Assembly: GCA_021805025.1 (NCBI GenBank)
Contig: JAJZGF010000009.1
Span: 1 to 64,000 of the forward strand
Direction: 5' to 3'
Length of the DNA stretch: 64,000 nucleotides
Source: Acidobacteriota bacterium
GTDB lineage: Bacteria > Acidobacteriota > Terriglobia > Terriglobales > Acidobacteriaceae
Shown: in pieces, positions 17,539-26,893 of the stretch
How positions within the stretch are numbered: the first letter of the stretch is position 1
Layout of the letters: the number at the start of each line of letters is the position of its first letter
The notes under the pieces: generated by a model
Database searches by the model: none
What the model was told of the DNA's origin: nothing
The model's input: only the letters and a program-made list of their open reading frames with translations
Made by a program: the position numbers and the translations under genes

Positions 17539-17877
17539 TCAGGAAGTCATCTGGTCCGTAGCCCGCTTCAGGTCCGCGGGCTCCACGTCATACCACTCCC
17601 GGCTCAGGTCCACCCATGCCGGGTTCGTTCGCTCAATCAGCGCAAGCTTCTTCTCACGCCGCCAGCCCTTCAGTTGCTTTTCCCGCGCAATGGCCTCGCG
17701 GACGTCCTGGTGCGTCTCAAACCACACCAGTCGGTCGCAGTTGTAGCGCTCCGTAAAGCCGTCATGCTCCTTCCATTTGTGCTCGAAGACGCGCTTCTGC
17801 AGGTCGCCCGTTACGCCAACGTAGAGCGTATGGCTCCGGCTCGCCATGATGTAAGTGAAATAGCTCCGCTCCCGCAT
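17539..17877 (-). CDS. Stand-alone GIY-YIG nuclease domain protein
   Basis: A single GIY-YIG domain of 112 residues. The two strand motifs are YFTYIMAS and LYVGVTGD (GIY and YIG equivalents), followed by LQKRVFEHK with the catalytic-type Arg and EAIAREKQLKGWRREKK with the metal-binding Glu. This is the YhbQ/UPF0213-like class of small nucleases, whose role is unclear. The gene is bracketed by copies of the palindromic repeat, copies 1 and 2 beyond its 3' end and copy 3, inverted, 44 nt upstream of its start. That layout suggests a mobile or repeat-linked unit, though no transposition feature such as a target duplication was identified. Confidence 0.88.
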   Translation of the reverse strand: MRERSYFTYIMASRSHTLYVGVTGDLQKRVFEHKWKEHDGFTERYNCDRLVWFETHQDVREAIAREKQLKGWRREKKLALIERTNPAWVDLSREWYDVEPADLKRATDQMTS

Positions 17878-17921
17878 GGTCAGGATGATAAACGTCCAAC
17901 TCCCGTGCCCGCGTCAGAAAG

Positions 17922-17967
17922 GCAACCGCAGATCTTTCGACTTCGCTGCGCTTCGCTCAAGATGACA
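17922..17967 (-). repeat. Dispersed palindromic repeat, copy 3 (inverted)
   Basis: This is the reverse complement of copy 1 over 46 nt with no differences that I can see. It is placed upstream of the GIY-YIG start, so the gene lies between inverted copies. A short piece, CTGCGGTTGC, recurs at about 18010. Confidence 0.9.
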
Positions 17968-18503
17968 GACGCTGGGGGACTATGAGCCGATGCCGCCTGA
18001 CAGGACGCTGCGGTTGCCTTTCAAAGAATCCCGCGCGGCGCTTCACCCCGCCACGGCGAAGCTAGCCGCTGGCAGCTGCCTTTCTCGTCAAGGCCCACTC
18101 GCTTCACTTACTCTCTAACCCACTCATTCCACGCAGCAAAAAGTCTCCGCCGTTTTGCAGTCTAATGCAGCCAAACGCGCATACTGGAAACATCAGCCTG
18201 AGAACCGTGCCCACCAGCCCACGTTCTCAGGTATTTTTCTTTTCGGAGACCCGCGCCATGCCGACCAGCCTCGCATCCACACGTCAGTTCATCGGCCCAG
18301 CAACGCCCGCGCACTCAGTCCCGCTGCCGGGGGAAATACCCACGACCCCTTGATTTTCATTGCCGTTTTCGCCCTCGTTTCGCCCCGGCCCACCGCATCA
18401 CTGCCGCAGCACCCTCTCAGGCGATACGATGGATCTTTGCACTCCCTTTTGTACGCGCAGTCCTTCACACGGGCTGCTCCCACCCTGTTGCACGGAGTCC
18501 TAC
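17968..18503. other. Intergenic region upstream of folD
   Basis: About 536 nt without a convincing gene. The folD frame is open upstream to 18360, but that stretch lacks FolD homology. Short frames show no domain. No riboswitch-like fold was recognised by eye. Confidence 0.4.
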
Positions 18504-19418
18504 ATGCCTAAGGTTCTCGACGGCACAGCCATCGCCGCCGCCATCAAGCAGGAAGTTGCCGAAGAAGTTCGCGCCCTCGCCGCCAGGGGCATTCGCCCCG
18601 GCCTCGCCGCAGTCCTCGTCGGCCACGTGCCCGCATCGGAGATTTACGTCCGCAGCAAAGTGCAGACCTGCGCCGACCTCGGCTTGTACAGCGACCTCAT
18701 TACACCGCCCGACACCGTCACCACGGAGGAGATGCTCGACCTCGTCGCTGCCCTCAACGCCCGCGACGACATCGACGGCATCCTCATCCAGCTTCCGCTG
18801 CCCAAACAGGTGGATACCAAGGCGCTGCTCGACGCCGTGCTGCCCGCCAAAGATGTGGACGGCTTCCATCCCGTCAACGCAGGCCGCCTGCAGGCCGGCC
18901 GTCCCGCGCTCGCGCCCTGCACGCCCGCCGGAGTCATTGAAATCCTCAAGCGCAGCCACATCCCCATCAGCGGCGCGCACGCCGTCGTCGTCGGCCGCAG
19001 CGACATTGTCGGCAAGCCCGCCGCCATGCTCCTCCTTCACGAGAACGCCACTGTCACCATCTGCCACTCCAAAACCCGCGACCTCGGAGAGGTCACCCGT
19101 CAGGCCGACATCCTCGTCGCCGCCATCGGCCGCCCCGGCTTCATCGCGCCGGAGATGGTCAAACCCGGCGCGACGGTCATTGACGTTGGCATCAACCGCA
19201 TCACCACCCGCGAAGAGTTCGACCGATTCTTTGCCGGAAACGAGAAGCGCGAAGCCGCCTTTCTAAAGCGCGGTTCTACCCTTGTCGGTGACGTGCACCC
19301 CAAAGCCTTCGAGCTCTCCGGCGCTTACACCCCTGTCCCAGGCGGCGTCGGCCCGCTCACCATCGCCATGCTCATGGCCAGCACCGTCCGCGCCGCCAAA
19401 ATGCGCCGGGGACTTTAG
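18504..19418 (+). CDS. folD: Bifunctional methylenetetrahydrofolate dehydrogenase/cyclohydrolase
   Basis: FolD of 304 residues, which interconverts 5,10-methylene-, methenyl- and 10-formyl-THF using NADP. Visible signatures are SEIYVRSK with the catalytic Lys, DGILIQLPLP, KDVDGFHPVNAGRL, PCTPAGVIEIL and the Rossmann-type VVVGRSDIVGKPAAMLL. PVPGGVGPLTIAMLM is at the C-terminus. ATG 18504 matches the family N-terminus (MPKVLDGTAIAAAIKQE). coaE follows after 3 nt, so the two are co-transcribed. An insert of about 20 residues around TREEFDRFFAGNEKREAAF is common in related phyla. Confidence 0.96.
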   Translation: MPKVLDGTAIAAAIKQEVAEEVRALAARGIRPGLAAVLVGHVPASEIYVRSKVQTCADLGLYSDLITPPDTVTTEEMLDLVAALNARDDIDGILIQLPLPKQVDTKALLDAVLPAKDVDGFHPVNAGRLQAGRPALAPCTPAGVIEILKRSHIPISGAHAVVVGRSDIVGKPAAMLLLHENATVTICHSKTRDLGEVTRQADILVAAIGRPGFIAPEMVKPGATVIDVGINRITTREEFDRFFAGNEKREAAFLKRGSTLVGDVHPKAFELSGAYTPVPGGVGPLTIAMLMASTVRAAKMRRGL

Positions 19419-19421
19419 CTC

Positions 19422-20108
19422 ATGCTCCGCGTCGGCCTCACCGGCGGTCTCGGCAGCGGCAAAAGCACCGTTGCCGGAATGCTGCGCGCGCTTGGAGCGG
19501 AGGTGATTGAAGCCGACGACCTGGGCCGCGCTATGATGGAGCCCGGCCAGCCCGTCTATCAGCAGATCCTGCAAGCCTTTGGACCGCAGGTCGCCGATCC
19601 CGATGGCCGTCTCAATCGCGCTCAGTTAGCCAAACTCGCCTTTGCTGAAGGCCGCCTGCAGCAGTTGAACGCCATCGTCCATCCCGCCGTCATTGAGGCG
19701 CAGCGCCAATGGATGGCTCAACTCTTCCGCCGCGATCCTGCCGCCATTGCCGTCGTCGTCTCCGCGCTCATATTCGAGGTGGAGCGGGATGCCCGCGCTC
19801 GCGGCGAGCAGGACAGCGTACTCGCCGACTGGCGTCGCCGCATGGATCGCGTCGTCGTCGTCACCGCGCCTGACGAGCTTAAGATCGCCCGCTACCTCGC
19901 CCGCTCCGGCCAATCCGGCCCGGCCGGTGAGGCGGACGCCCGCTCACGCCTTGTCTTCCAGATGACCGACGAGGAAAAGGTCGCCCGCGCCGACTTCGTC
20001 CTCCGCAACGACCGCGACATCGACGCTCTCCGCGCGCAGGTGGAACAGCTATGGGTGCGCCTGCAACGGCAGAGCAACATGCAACCCGCTGCCGACTCTC
20101 TAAAATAG
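19422..20108 (+). CDS. coaE: Dephospho-CoA kinase
   Basis: CoaE of 228 residues performs the last step of coenzyme A synthesis. The P-loop GGLGSGKS is at residues 8-15, DADDLGRAMM-like EADDLGRAM follows, and the lid region contains LARSGQSGPAGEADARSRL. It begins 3 nt after folD and is probably translationally coupled to it. About 25 residues at the C-terminus exceed the E. coli length. Confidence 0.94.
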   Translation: MLRVGLTGGLGSGKSTVAGMLRALGAEVIEADDLGRAMMEPGQPVYQQILQAFGPQVADPDGRLNRAQLAKLAFAEGRLQQLNAIVHPAVIEAQRQWMAQLFRRDPAAIAVVVSALIFEVERDARARGEQDSVLADWRRRMDRVVVVTAPDELKIARYLARSGQSGPAGEADARSRLVFQMTDEEKVARADFVLRNDRDIDALRAQVEQLWVRLQRQSNMQPAADSLK

Positions 20109-20193
20109 ATGGCAGCAGTCGCTGAGCTTTCCGGCGGGAACCGTTCCGCTCCGGAGCCGCATCTCAATAAGAGAAAGGTCGTTTTCGAAAACC

Positions 20194-21348
20194 ATGAAAC
20201 TGCGCCGGTTCCTGCTGGTTCTCCTGATCGTCGGTGGATTCTGGTATCTCACCGCCCATCTGCCTTCGAGCCTCAGCCGCTTTTCCTTTCTGGGCGGCCA
20301 CAGCCCCAGCTCTGCGCTCCAGCTCACCCAGGCTGAGGCAGCCCCCGCCTACGATGCGGAAGAGCTGAACAACATCGCCGTCTACAAGCGCGTGCTGCCT
20401 TCGGTGGTCAATATCACGTCGCGACAGGTGATTTTCAACTTCTTCTACGGTGTCGTCCCGCAGGAAGGCCAGGGCTCCGGCTTCATCCTCGACAAGGCAG
20501 GCCACGTACTGACGAACTATCACGTTGTTGAAGGCGCCAATCGCGGCATCCAGGTCACGCTCAGCAACAAGAGCAGCTACAAAGCCACCGTCGTCGGTAC
20601 GGATAAAACGCACGACCTGGCCCTTCTGCAGATCACCGCGCCCAATCTCCAGCCCGTTACGCTGTCGGACTCGTCCGGCCTCGCCGTCGGCCAGAAGGTC
20701 TACGCCATCGGCAATCCCTTTGGCCTCAGCGGCACCATGACGCGCGGCATCATCAGCTCCATCCGATCCATCAAGAATGCCGACGGTGCGCCCATTGAAG
20801 ATGCGATTCAGACCGACGCCGCCATCAATCCGGGCAACTCCGGCGGCCCGCTGCTCAACTCCCACGGCGATGTCATCGGCATCAACACCATGATCGCCTC
20901 CAACGGCGCTGACCAGAGCTCCGGCATCGGCTTCGCCATTCCCATCAATACCGCCAAGGCCGTTCTCAGCGATCTCACCCGCTACGGACGCGTCAAGCGG
21001 CCCTCGCTGGGCATTGTCTCCTTCGCCATCGGGCCGGACCTCGCGGAGCAGATGGGCCTCGCCTCGGATTACGGCGTACTCATCCAGAAGGTCGTGCCCG
21101 GCGGCGCGGCGGAGCGTGCCGGCCTGCACGGCGGCAATGAACAGGCTTACGTCGGCAACACCCCTATCATGCTCGGCGGCGACCTGATTGTTGCCATTGA
21201 TGGCCAGCAGGTCACCGATCCGCAGGACATCAGCGCCATGATGGACAAGCACCAGGCCGGCGACACCATCAGCGTCACCATCCTCCGAGGCCGCCGCCAG
21301 ATGACCTTCAAACTCATCCTCGGCGAAGCCCAGGACATCAACACATAG
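20194..21348 (+). CDS. HtrA/DegP-like trypsin-fold protease with one PDZ domain
   Basis: A 384-residue membrane-anchored serine protease. A signal anchor at residues 5-22 precedes the trypsin domain, with the catalytic triad His110 (TNYHVV), Asp141 (THDLALL) and Ser216 (GNSGGP). One PDZ domain (about residues 265-375) carries the ligand loop SLGIVSF and ends TFKLILGE. The single PDZ and N-terminal anchor resemble DegS-like envelope proteases, but the substrate is unknown. It sits 85 nt after coaE and only a few bases before the NDH-2 gene, which suggests one transcript. Confidence 0.92.
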   Translation: MKLRRFLLVLLIVGGFWYLTAHLPSSLSRFSFLGGHSPSSALQLTQAEAAPAYDAEELNNIAVYKRVLPSVVNITSRQVIFNFFYGVVPQEGQGSGFILDKAGHVLTNYHVVEGANRGIQVTLSNKSSYKATVVGTDKTHDLALLQITAPNLQPVTLSDSSGLAVGQKVYAIGNPFGLSGTMTRGIISSIRSIKNADGAPIEDAIQTDAAINPGNSGGPLLNSHGDVIGINTMIASNGADQSSGIGFAIPINTAKAVLSDLTRYGRVKRPSLGIVSFAIGPDLAEQMGLASDYGVLIQKVVPGGAAERAGLHGGNEQAYVGNTPIMLGGDLIVAIDGQQVTDPQDISAMMDKHQAGDTISVTILRGRRQMTFKLILGEAQDINT

Positions 21349-21356
21349 CAGTGTCC

Positions 21357-22733
21357 ATGGACGAACCGCACAAGCCGCTCGCCGCCGCGCCTTCCGCACG
21401 CCGCCCTCGCGTGCTCATCCTCGGCGGCGGCTTCGGAGGCCTGCATGCGGCCCAGTCCCTGGCCTCGATCCCGGTCGATGTCACCCTCATCGACCGTCGC
21501 AATCACCACACCTTCCAGCCGCTGCTCTACCAGGTAGCCCTCGCCGTGCTCTCCCCGGCAGACGTCGCTCAGCCCATCCGCGGCATTCTGCGCCATCAGG
21601 CCAACGTCCAGGTCCTCATGGATGAGGTCACCGGCATCGACGTCGCCACGCGTCAGGTCGCGCTCGCCTCGGGCGCGCAGATGGCCTATGACTATCTTGT
21701 CGTCGCTACCGGCGCCACGCATTCTTACTTTGGGCATGACGAGTGGGCGCCGCTCGCGCCGGGCCTCAAGACAATCGAAGACGCCACCGAAATCCGCCGT
21801 CGCGTCCTGCTCGCCTTTGAACTGGCCGAGCGCCAGATGCTCGAGCACGGCTGGCATCCGCCGCTCAACTTCATCGTGATCGGCGGCGGTCCCACCGGCG
21901 TCGAGCTTGCAGGAGCCATCTCCGACATCGCGCGCCTCTATCTGCGCCGCGACTTCCGCCACATCGATCCCGCAAAATCCCGCATCCTGCTGCTTGAAGG
22001 TTCGCCGCGCCTTCTCGCGGCCTATCCGCCTGATCTCTCCGCCAAGGCCGAGGCTGCGCTCACCCGGCTCGGAGTCGAGGTCCGCACCAGCACCCATGTC
22101 ACCGGCATCGGCCCCGGATGGATAGAGACCCGCAGCGAGCACGGCTACACGCGCATCGACGCCGTTGTCAGCCTCTGGGCGGCGGGCGTGCAAGCCTCCC
22201 CGCTCGGCAAAATGCTCGGCGGGGTGGGCGGAGAGCACCTCGACCGCCGCGGCTGCGTCCTCGTCGATGACCGCCTCAACCCGCCCGGCCTGCCCGGGAT
22301 CTTTGTCCTCGGCGATCTGGCCCACCTCGAACAGGACGGCCGTCCCGTCCCCGGCGTGGCCCAGCCCGCCATGCAGATGGGCGACCATGTCGGCCGCATG
22401 ATTGCCGCCGACCTTGCCGGCAGACCGCGCACCGCCTTCCGCTACTTCGACAAAGGCGATATGGCGACGATCGGACGCCGCGCAGCCATCGCGAAGGTCG
22501 AATGGCCCTTCAAAGCGCACATGAGCGGCCTGCCCGCATGGCTCACCTGGCTCACCGTCCACATCTGGTTCCTCATCGGTTTCCGCAATCGCATCTTCGT
22601 TTTCGCCACATGGATATGGAGCTACTTCACCTTCACCCGCGCGGCGCGTCTAATCACCGAAGACCAGCATCTGCCCGGCTGGAATGACAAGGTTATGTCC
22701 AAACCGGACAATCGCAACAGCATCAATCCATAA
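21357..22733 (+). CDS. ndh: Type II NADH dehydrogenase (NDH-2)
   Basis: A membrane-associated FAD enzyme that oxidises NADH and reduces quinone without pumping protons. The FAD-binding Rossmann motif LILGGGFGGLHAAQSL is at about residues 20-35, the NAD motif VIGGGPTGVELAGAI at about 175-190, and FVLGDLAH with AQPAMQMGDHVG forms the second FAD contact. The C-terminal helical hydrophobic segment (about 385-435) would anchor it to the membrane. A GTG at 21351 is an alternative start. Together with the cytochromes in this window it fits an aerobic branched respiratory chain. Confidence 0.92.
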   Translation: MDEPHKPLAAAPSARRPRVLILGGGFGGLHAAQSLASIPVDVTLIDRRNHHTFQPLLYQVALAVLSPADVAQPIRGILRHQANVQVLMDEVTGIDVATRQVALASGAQMAYDYLVVATGATHSYFGHDEWAPLAPGLKTIEDATEIRRRVLLAFELAERQMLEHGWHPPLNFIVIGGGPTGVELAGAISDIARLYLRRDFRHIDPAKSRILLLEGSPRLLAAYPPDLSAKAEAALTRLGVEVRTSTHVTGIGPGWIETRSEHGYTRIDAVVSLWAAGVQASPLGKMLGGVGGEHLDRRGCVLVDDRLNPPGLPGIFVLGDLAHLEQDGRPVPGVAQPAMQMGDHVGRMIAADLAGRPRTAFRYFDKGDMATIGRRAAIAKVEWPFKAHMSGLPAWLTWLTVHIWFLIGFRNRIFVFATWIWSYFTFTRAARLITEDQHLPGWNDKVMSKPDNRNSINP

Positions 22734-22901
22734 GCCTTGATGGCCCAAACGTGAAATTTTGCCCTGCATCGGCCCTCATCACAACGCGCCGGTCCCCTCG
22801 TCACTGCAGCCCCGCTCCTGATCGTTCACACTTAACAGATACATGTCTGTCTTCTGGCGCGCCGCCAGGGCCCCCATGGCACGGCAGAAGAAAGGGGGCT
22901 T

Positions 22902-24113
22902 ATGAGCAAGTTGGAGATTCACTCTGCCGGATCTGCCACGCGGCAATCTCTTCCACGCTGCCATGCAGGATTCCGCTCCTCCTTCACTCCCATACAAAGC
23001 GCAGGCATCCGTCTTGCCATCCTGGGAACGATGGTTGCCGCAGCCGTGACCTTGCTCTCCGGCTGCCAGCGTGTTTCATTTGACCCGCGGCCCACCGCCG
23101 ATATCGCCCCGGAACGACTCTTCATGTTTACCGCGGTGCAGGCCCCCGCTCCCGCAACGGGCCTGAGCGCAATGCGGGTGGATCTCGGCCGTCGCCTGTT
23201 TTACGATACACACCTCTCGGTGAACAACTCGGTCTCCTGTGACACCTGCCACAAGCTCACGGCGTATGGCGTCGATCCCGGCAAGTCCGTTTCCACCGGC
23301 CACGACAAGAAGCCCGGAGGGCGAAACTCGCCTACGGTCTACAACGCAGGGCTCCAATTTGTGCAGTTCTGGGATGGCCGTGCCGCCACCCTCGCCGAGC
23401 AGGCCGCCGGTCCCATGATGAATCCGGTAGAGATGGGCATGCCCAGCCCTGAAGCCGTAGTGGCCTATCTGCACTCCACCCCGGATTACAAGAAGCAGTT
23501 CCAGCAGGCCTATCCAGGAGCCAGGGATCCCGTCGTGATGGACAACGTGACCGACGCAATCGCGGACTTCGAGTCCGGCCTGATCACGCCCGCTCGCTGG
23601 GATCAGTACCTGCAGGGCGACACAAATGCGCTTTCAAATGAAGAGAAGAGAGGCCTGCGGGTCTTTCTGCGCTCCGGCTGCGCCTCCTGCCACGCGGGCA
23701 AAGGGCTCGGCGGCAATTCCTACCAGAAACTGGGCGCATACCGCGATTGGCCCGACCGGACTACTGACCTTGGGCGCATGGCGGTCACCCACAATCCTGC
23801 CGACTTGCTCTACTTCAAGGTTCCTCTGCTGCGCAATGTCACCGAAACGGGTCCGTGGTTCCACGATGGAAGGGTCAAGACCATCGACGAAGCCGTCCGG
23901 CTCATGGAGCGTTACCAGACGGGCCGCCGCCTCTCTGAAAACGACGTGCGCTCCATTGTGGCCTTCCTGGGTTCGCTCAAAGGCGAAATTCCCCAGCAGT
24001 ACATCCAGCCCCCGTCCGCCAAAGCGCCACCGATCAGAACGGCTTTGACGCCGGGCACTTCGAGGCAACAGCTCGCGCTCGTTGACCTCAATCCATCGAA
24101 GGAGGGACAGTAG
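22902..24113 (+). CDS. Di-haem cytochrome c peroxidase / MauG family lipoprotein
   Basis: A 403-residue protein with two CxxCH motifs, CDTCH and CASCH, and the CCP/MauG layout: GRRLFYDTHLSVNNSVSC, NSPTVYNAG, FWDGRAATL, then CASCHAGKGLGG, FKVPLLRNV and WFHDGRVKTIDEAVRLM. The N-terminus holds a hydrophobic stretch ending LLSGC, a lipobox, so it is probably a membrane-anchored periplasmic lipoprotein. The start ATG follows AAGGGGG. Such enzymes reduce hydrogen peroxide or oxidise partner proteins. The haem-binding protein gene follows after 2 nt. Confidence 0.92.
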   Translation: MSKLEIHSAGSATRQSLPRCHAGFRSSFTPIQSAGIRLAILGTMVAAAVTLLSGCQRVSFDPRPTADIAPERLFMFTAVQAPAPATGLSAMRVDLGRRLFYDTHLSVNNSVSCDTCHKLTAYGVDPGKSVSTGHDKKPGGRNSPTVYNAGLQFVQFWDGRAATLAEQAAGPMMNPVEMGMPSPEAVVAYLHSTPDYKKQFQQAYPGARDPVVMDNVTDAIADFESGLITPARWDQYLQGDTNALSNEEKRGLRVFLRSGCASCHAGKGLGGNSYQKLGAYRDWPDRTTDLGRMAVTHNPADLLYFKVPLLRNVTETGPWFHDGRVKTIDEAVRLMERYQTGRRLSENDVRSIVAFLGSLKGEIPQQYIQPPSAKAPPIRTALTPGTSRQQLALVDLNPSKEGQ

Positions 24114-24115
24114 CC

Positions 24116-24589
24116 ATGCGTCGCATCCTTTGGATTACCGGAGCACTCCTCGTTCTGTTTCTTCTCGTGATGCAGACACGCCGCCCCAACTTTGACTTGC
24201 CGAAGGTCCACGCAGCGGCCGGCTTCGATGCAACCATGCATCCCAGCCAGCAGATCAGCGACACGCTGCATCAGTCCTGCTACAGTTGCCACTCGGCACA
24301 AGCTGAAATCCCCTGGTACGGCCACGTCTGGCCTGCATCGCACCTTCTCCAGAAAGACGTCCGCCGCGGTCGTGCCCGTCTCGACTTTTCCAATTGGAGT
24401 AACCTCAGCCCGGAGATGTCCCGCATCCGCCTGCTCGACGCCTGCCAGATGATGCGAGAGTCCAAGATGCCGCTCTGGTACTACCGCCCCCTGCATCCGG
24501 GTGCCACTCTGCAGCCGGAACAGGTGGACGCCTTCTGCAACTGGGCGCAGTCGCTGCCCGCCGCCGCGCAGACAGCGAGCCTGCGCTAG
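24116..24589 (+). CDS. Haem-binding domain protein (single c haem), membrane anchored
   Basis: A 157-residue protein with an N-terminal membrane anchor (residues 4-20) and one c-haem site, CYSCHSAQ, then PWYGHVWPASHLL; this pattern is that of the short haem-binding-domain family found beside cytochrome c peroxidases. It starts 2 nt after the peroxidase gene, so the two are coupled. A role as electron donor or acceptor for the peroxidase is an inference from the pairing. Confidence 0.88.
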   Translation: MRRILWITGALLVLFLLVMQTRRPNFDLPKVHAAAGFDATMHPSQQISDTLHQSCYSCHSAQAEIPWYGHVWPASHLLQKDVRRGRARLDFSNWSNLSPEMSRIRLLDACQMMRESKMPLWYYRPLHPGATLQPEQVDAFCNWAQSLPAAAQTASLR

Positions 24590-24791
24590 GCGACTGAACC
24601 CGCCGACGCTGTTCGCAGCTCCCATCGATCGCAAACCGCGGCCGGTGACGCCCACGCCGACCGCTTCAATCGCCACATCTTGCAGCACATCCGCAGGCCG
24701 CTGGCAGACCTGCCGAGAGACTGCCCACTTTCCTTTATGCACATCGTCCAACCCACCGCGGACGGAGTTATCATGGCGCAGGAGAACTGCT

Positions 24792-24956
24792 ATGTCGCAA
24801 TACGTCTTTCATTGCCAGGACTGCAACAAGGAGTTCACGCAGACGCTCCACATGGCGGAGGTGGAAAAGGTTCACCTGACCTGTCCGCATTGCGGCAGTA
24901 AGAAGGTTCACCAGCTCGCTTCCGCCTTCTCTGCCGTGACCTCGAAAAAGAGCTAG
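24792..24956 (+). CDS. FmdB-type zinc ribbon protein
   Basis: A 54-residue protein with two CxxC knuckles (CQDC at 8-11 and CPHC at 31-34), the FmdB/CxxC_CXXC_SSSS-like regulatory zinc ribbon. ATG 24792 follows GGAGAACTGC. Related small proteins occur throughout bacteria; their role is not established. Its frame is open further upstream, but homology and the ribosome-binding site place the start here. Confidence 0.75.
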   Translation: MSQYVFHCQDCNKEFTQTLHMAEVEKVHLTCPHCGSKKVHQLASAFSAVTSKKS

Positions 24957-25043
24957 CGAATCTGTCCTTCCCGCAGAGCGTCCCTTGAAGACCCTCGCTC
25001 CATCAGCACGCCTGCGCCCATTGCCGCGATAAGATAGAAGAGC

Positions 25044-26456
25044 ATGCTCGATTTGAACTTTGTTCGGGGCAATCTGCCCCTTGTGGAAGCCAAACTCCAG
25101 GCGCGCGGAGCTGACCCGGCCGCGCTGCTCGGCGATTTCCGCACCCTCGACCATAAGCGTCGCGAAGCCATTACCCAGGCCGAGCAGCTCAAGGCCCGCC
25201 GTAATGAGCTGTCCCAGCAGGTGGGCGCGCTCAAAAGAGTCGGCAAAGACGCCACCGCTCTGATGGACAAGACCCGCGCGTTGAAGGACCTCCTCGACGA
25301 GCTGGACAAGCTGGCCTCCTCGCTCGATGAGCAGATGCGCTTTGCGCTGTCGTGCATCCCCAACCTCACGCGCGACGAGGTTCCCATCGGCGCATCCGAG
25401 GCCGACAATTCCGTCGTCAAAACCTGGGGCGAAAAGCGCGTCTTCGACTTCGAGCCCAAACCGCACTGGGAGATCGGCGAGGCGCTGGGCATTCTCGACC
25501 TCGAACGCGCCGCCAAGCTCAGCGGTGCCCGCTTCGCCGTCTACATGGGCGCAGGCGCGCGGCTGGAGCGTTCCCTCATCAGCTTCATGCTCGACCGCCA
25601 TACGCGGTCTGTCTCAGAAGGCGGCCACGGCTACACTGAGGTGCTCCCGCCTTTCATGGTGAACTCCAAGAGCCTATACGGTACCGGGCAACTGCCCAAG
25701 TTTGCCGAGGATTTGTTCCGGTGTGCCGACAAACTATACGAAGGCCAGCAAATTGACTTCGCCGATCCCGAATCGGACGAAGTGGCAACCGTTAAGGTGG
25801 GAAGGAACTCCGAAGGCATAACTAATTTTGGCCGATTTAACGACCACTGGCTCATCCCCACTGCCGAGGTTCCCGTCACCAACCTCTATCGCGACGAGAT
25901 CCTCGACGAAGCGCGCCTGCCCATCTGCCTCACGGCTTACACGCCCTGCTTCCGTGCCGAGGCCGGAGCCGCGGGCAAGGACACGCGCGGCATCATTCGC
26001 CAGCACCAGTTCCAGAAGGTGGAGCTGGTCAAATTCACCCGGCCCGAGGACTCCGACGCCGAGCACGAAAAGCTTACCCGCGACGCCGAGGAAATTCTGG
26101 AGGCTTTGGGCCTGCCGTATCGGCGCGTGCTGCTTTGCACCGGCGACACGGGCTTCTCCTCAGCCAAGACCTTCGACCTTGAAGTCTGGCTGCCGGGCCA
26201 GCAGCTCTACCGTGAAATCTCCTCCTGCTCCAACTTCGAGGGATTCCAGGCACGCCGCGCCAACATCCGCTTTCGCACCTCAGGTGCGGGCTCCAAGGGC
26301 AAAGTCGAATACCTTCACACTCTCAACGGCAGCGGCCTGGCAGTGGGCCGCACCTGGCTTGCAATTCTCGAAAACTACCAGCAGGCTGACGGCTCCGTCC
26401 TCATTCCCGAGGCTCTGCGGCCCTACATGGGTGGGCTGGAAAGGATAGAACGGTAA
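25044..26456 (+). CDS. serS: Seryl-tRNA synthetase
   Basis: SerRS of 470 residues. The N-terminal tRNA-binding coiled coil (about residues 30-105) starts [19 protein letters not shown]. The class II catalytic domain has motif 2 [23 protein letters not shown] and motif 3 [16 protein letters not shown], plus [15 protein letters not shown]. About 40 residues more than E. coli SerRS come mainly from the segment [20 protein letters not shown] before motif 1/2, a common lineage insertion. A 7-nt gap separates it from the next small gene. Confidence 0.97.
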   Translation: MLDLNFVRGNLPLVEAKLQARGADPAALLGDFRTLDHKRREAITQAEQLKARRNELSQQVGALKRVGKDATALMDKTRALKDLLDELDKLASSLDEQMRFALSCIPNLTRDEVPIGASEADNSVVKTWGEKRVFDFEPKPHWEIGEALGILDLERAAKLSGARFAVYMGAGARLERSLISFMLDRHTRSVSEGGHGYTEVLPPFMVNSKSLYGTGQLPKFAEDLFRCADKLYEGQQIDFADPESDEVATVKVGRNSEGITNFGRFNDHWLIPTAEVPVTNLYRDEILDEARLPICLTAYTPCFRAEAGAAGKDTRGIIRQHQFQKVELVKFTRPEDSDAEHEKLTRDAEEILEALGLPYRRVLLCTGDTGFSSAKTFDLEVWLPGQQLYREISSCSNFEGFQARRANIRFRTSGAGSKGKVEYLHTLNGSGLAVGRTWLAILENYQQADGSVLIPEALRPYMGGLERIER

Positions 26457-26463
26457 GACCAGC

Positions 26464-26835
26464 ATGAACAGAATTCTCAAGAGCTATTTCTATTGGACCT
26501 ATCCCCGCGGCAGCTTCCACTATGACGTGATGGTGAGCCTGATCCTGCTGTTCATCTTCGTCACGCCGCACCTGTGGAACTACGGCGACAAGCCCTCCCT
26601 CGCCGCCGGGCCAAGACATCCCATCCAGGTGGTGGGCGACGGCCGGCACGGCGTCATCGTGTCTGTACTTGCAGAGGATGTCCAGATCGCGCCGGACGCA
26701 TCCAACTCCGCCGTGAAGGCCGCCCTGCGTCACGCCATCGAGCCTGTCACCGGCGATGCCGTTTTTGTCGAGCATTGGGAGACCGCGCGGGACCAGGACG
26801 GGAATTCTGTCTGGAAGATATGGGCGCACCGCTAG
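26464..26835 (+). CDS. Conserved-looking small membrane protein, function unknown
   Basis: A 123-residue protein with one membrane helix (about residues 22-40: VMVSLILLFIFVTPHLWNY) after the short basic N-terminus MNRILKSYFYWTYPRG. The outer part (60-120) is mixed alpha/beta and contains GDAVFVEHWETARDQDGNSVWKIWAHR. The shape recalls ExbD/TolR-like small anchored proteins but no signature is visible. It lies 7 nt after serS and just before the LolA-like gene, so the three are likely one operon. Confidence 0.7.
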   Translation: MNRILKSYFYWTYPRGSFHYDVMVSLILLFIFVTPHLWNYGDKPSLAAGPRHPIQVVGDGRHGVIVSVLAEDVQIAPDASNSAVKAALRHAIEPVTGDAVFVEHWETARDQDGNSVWKIWAHR

Positions 26836-26893
26836 CGTGTTACCTCGTTCCGCGCGGCCCGCTCGCGCATCCAACTCCATGAACAGGAATTGC

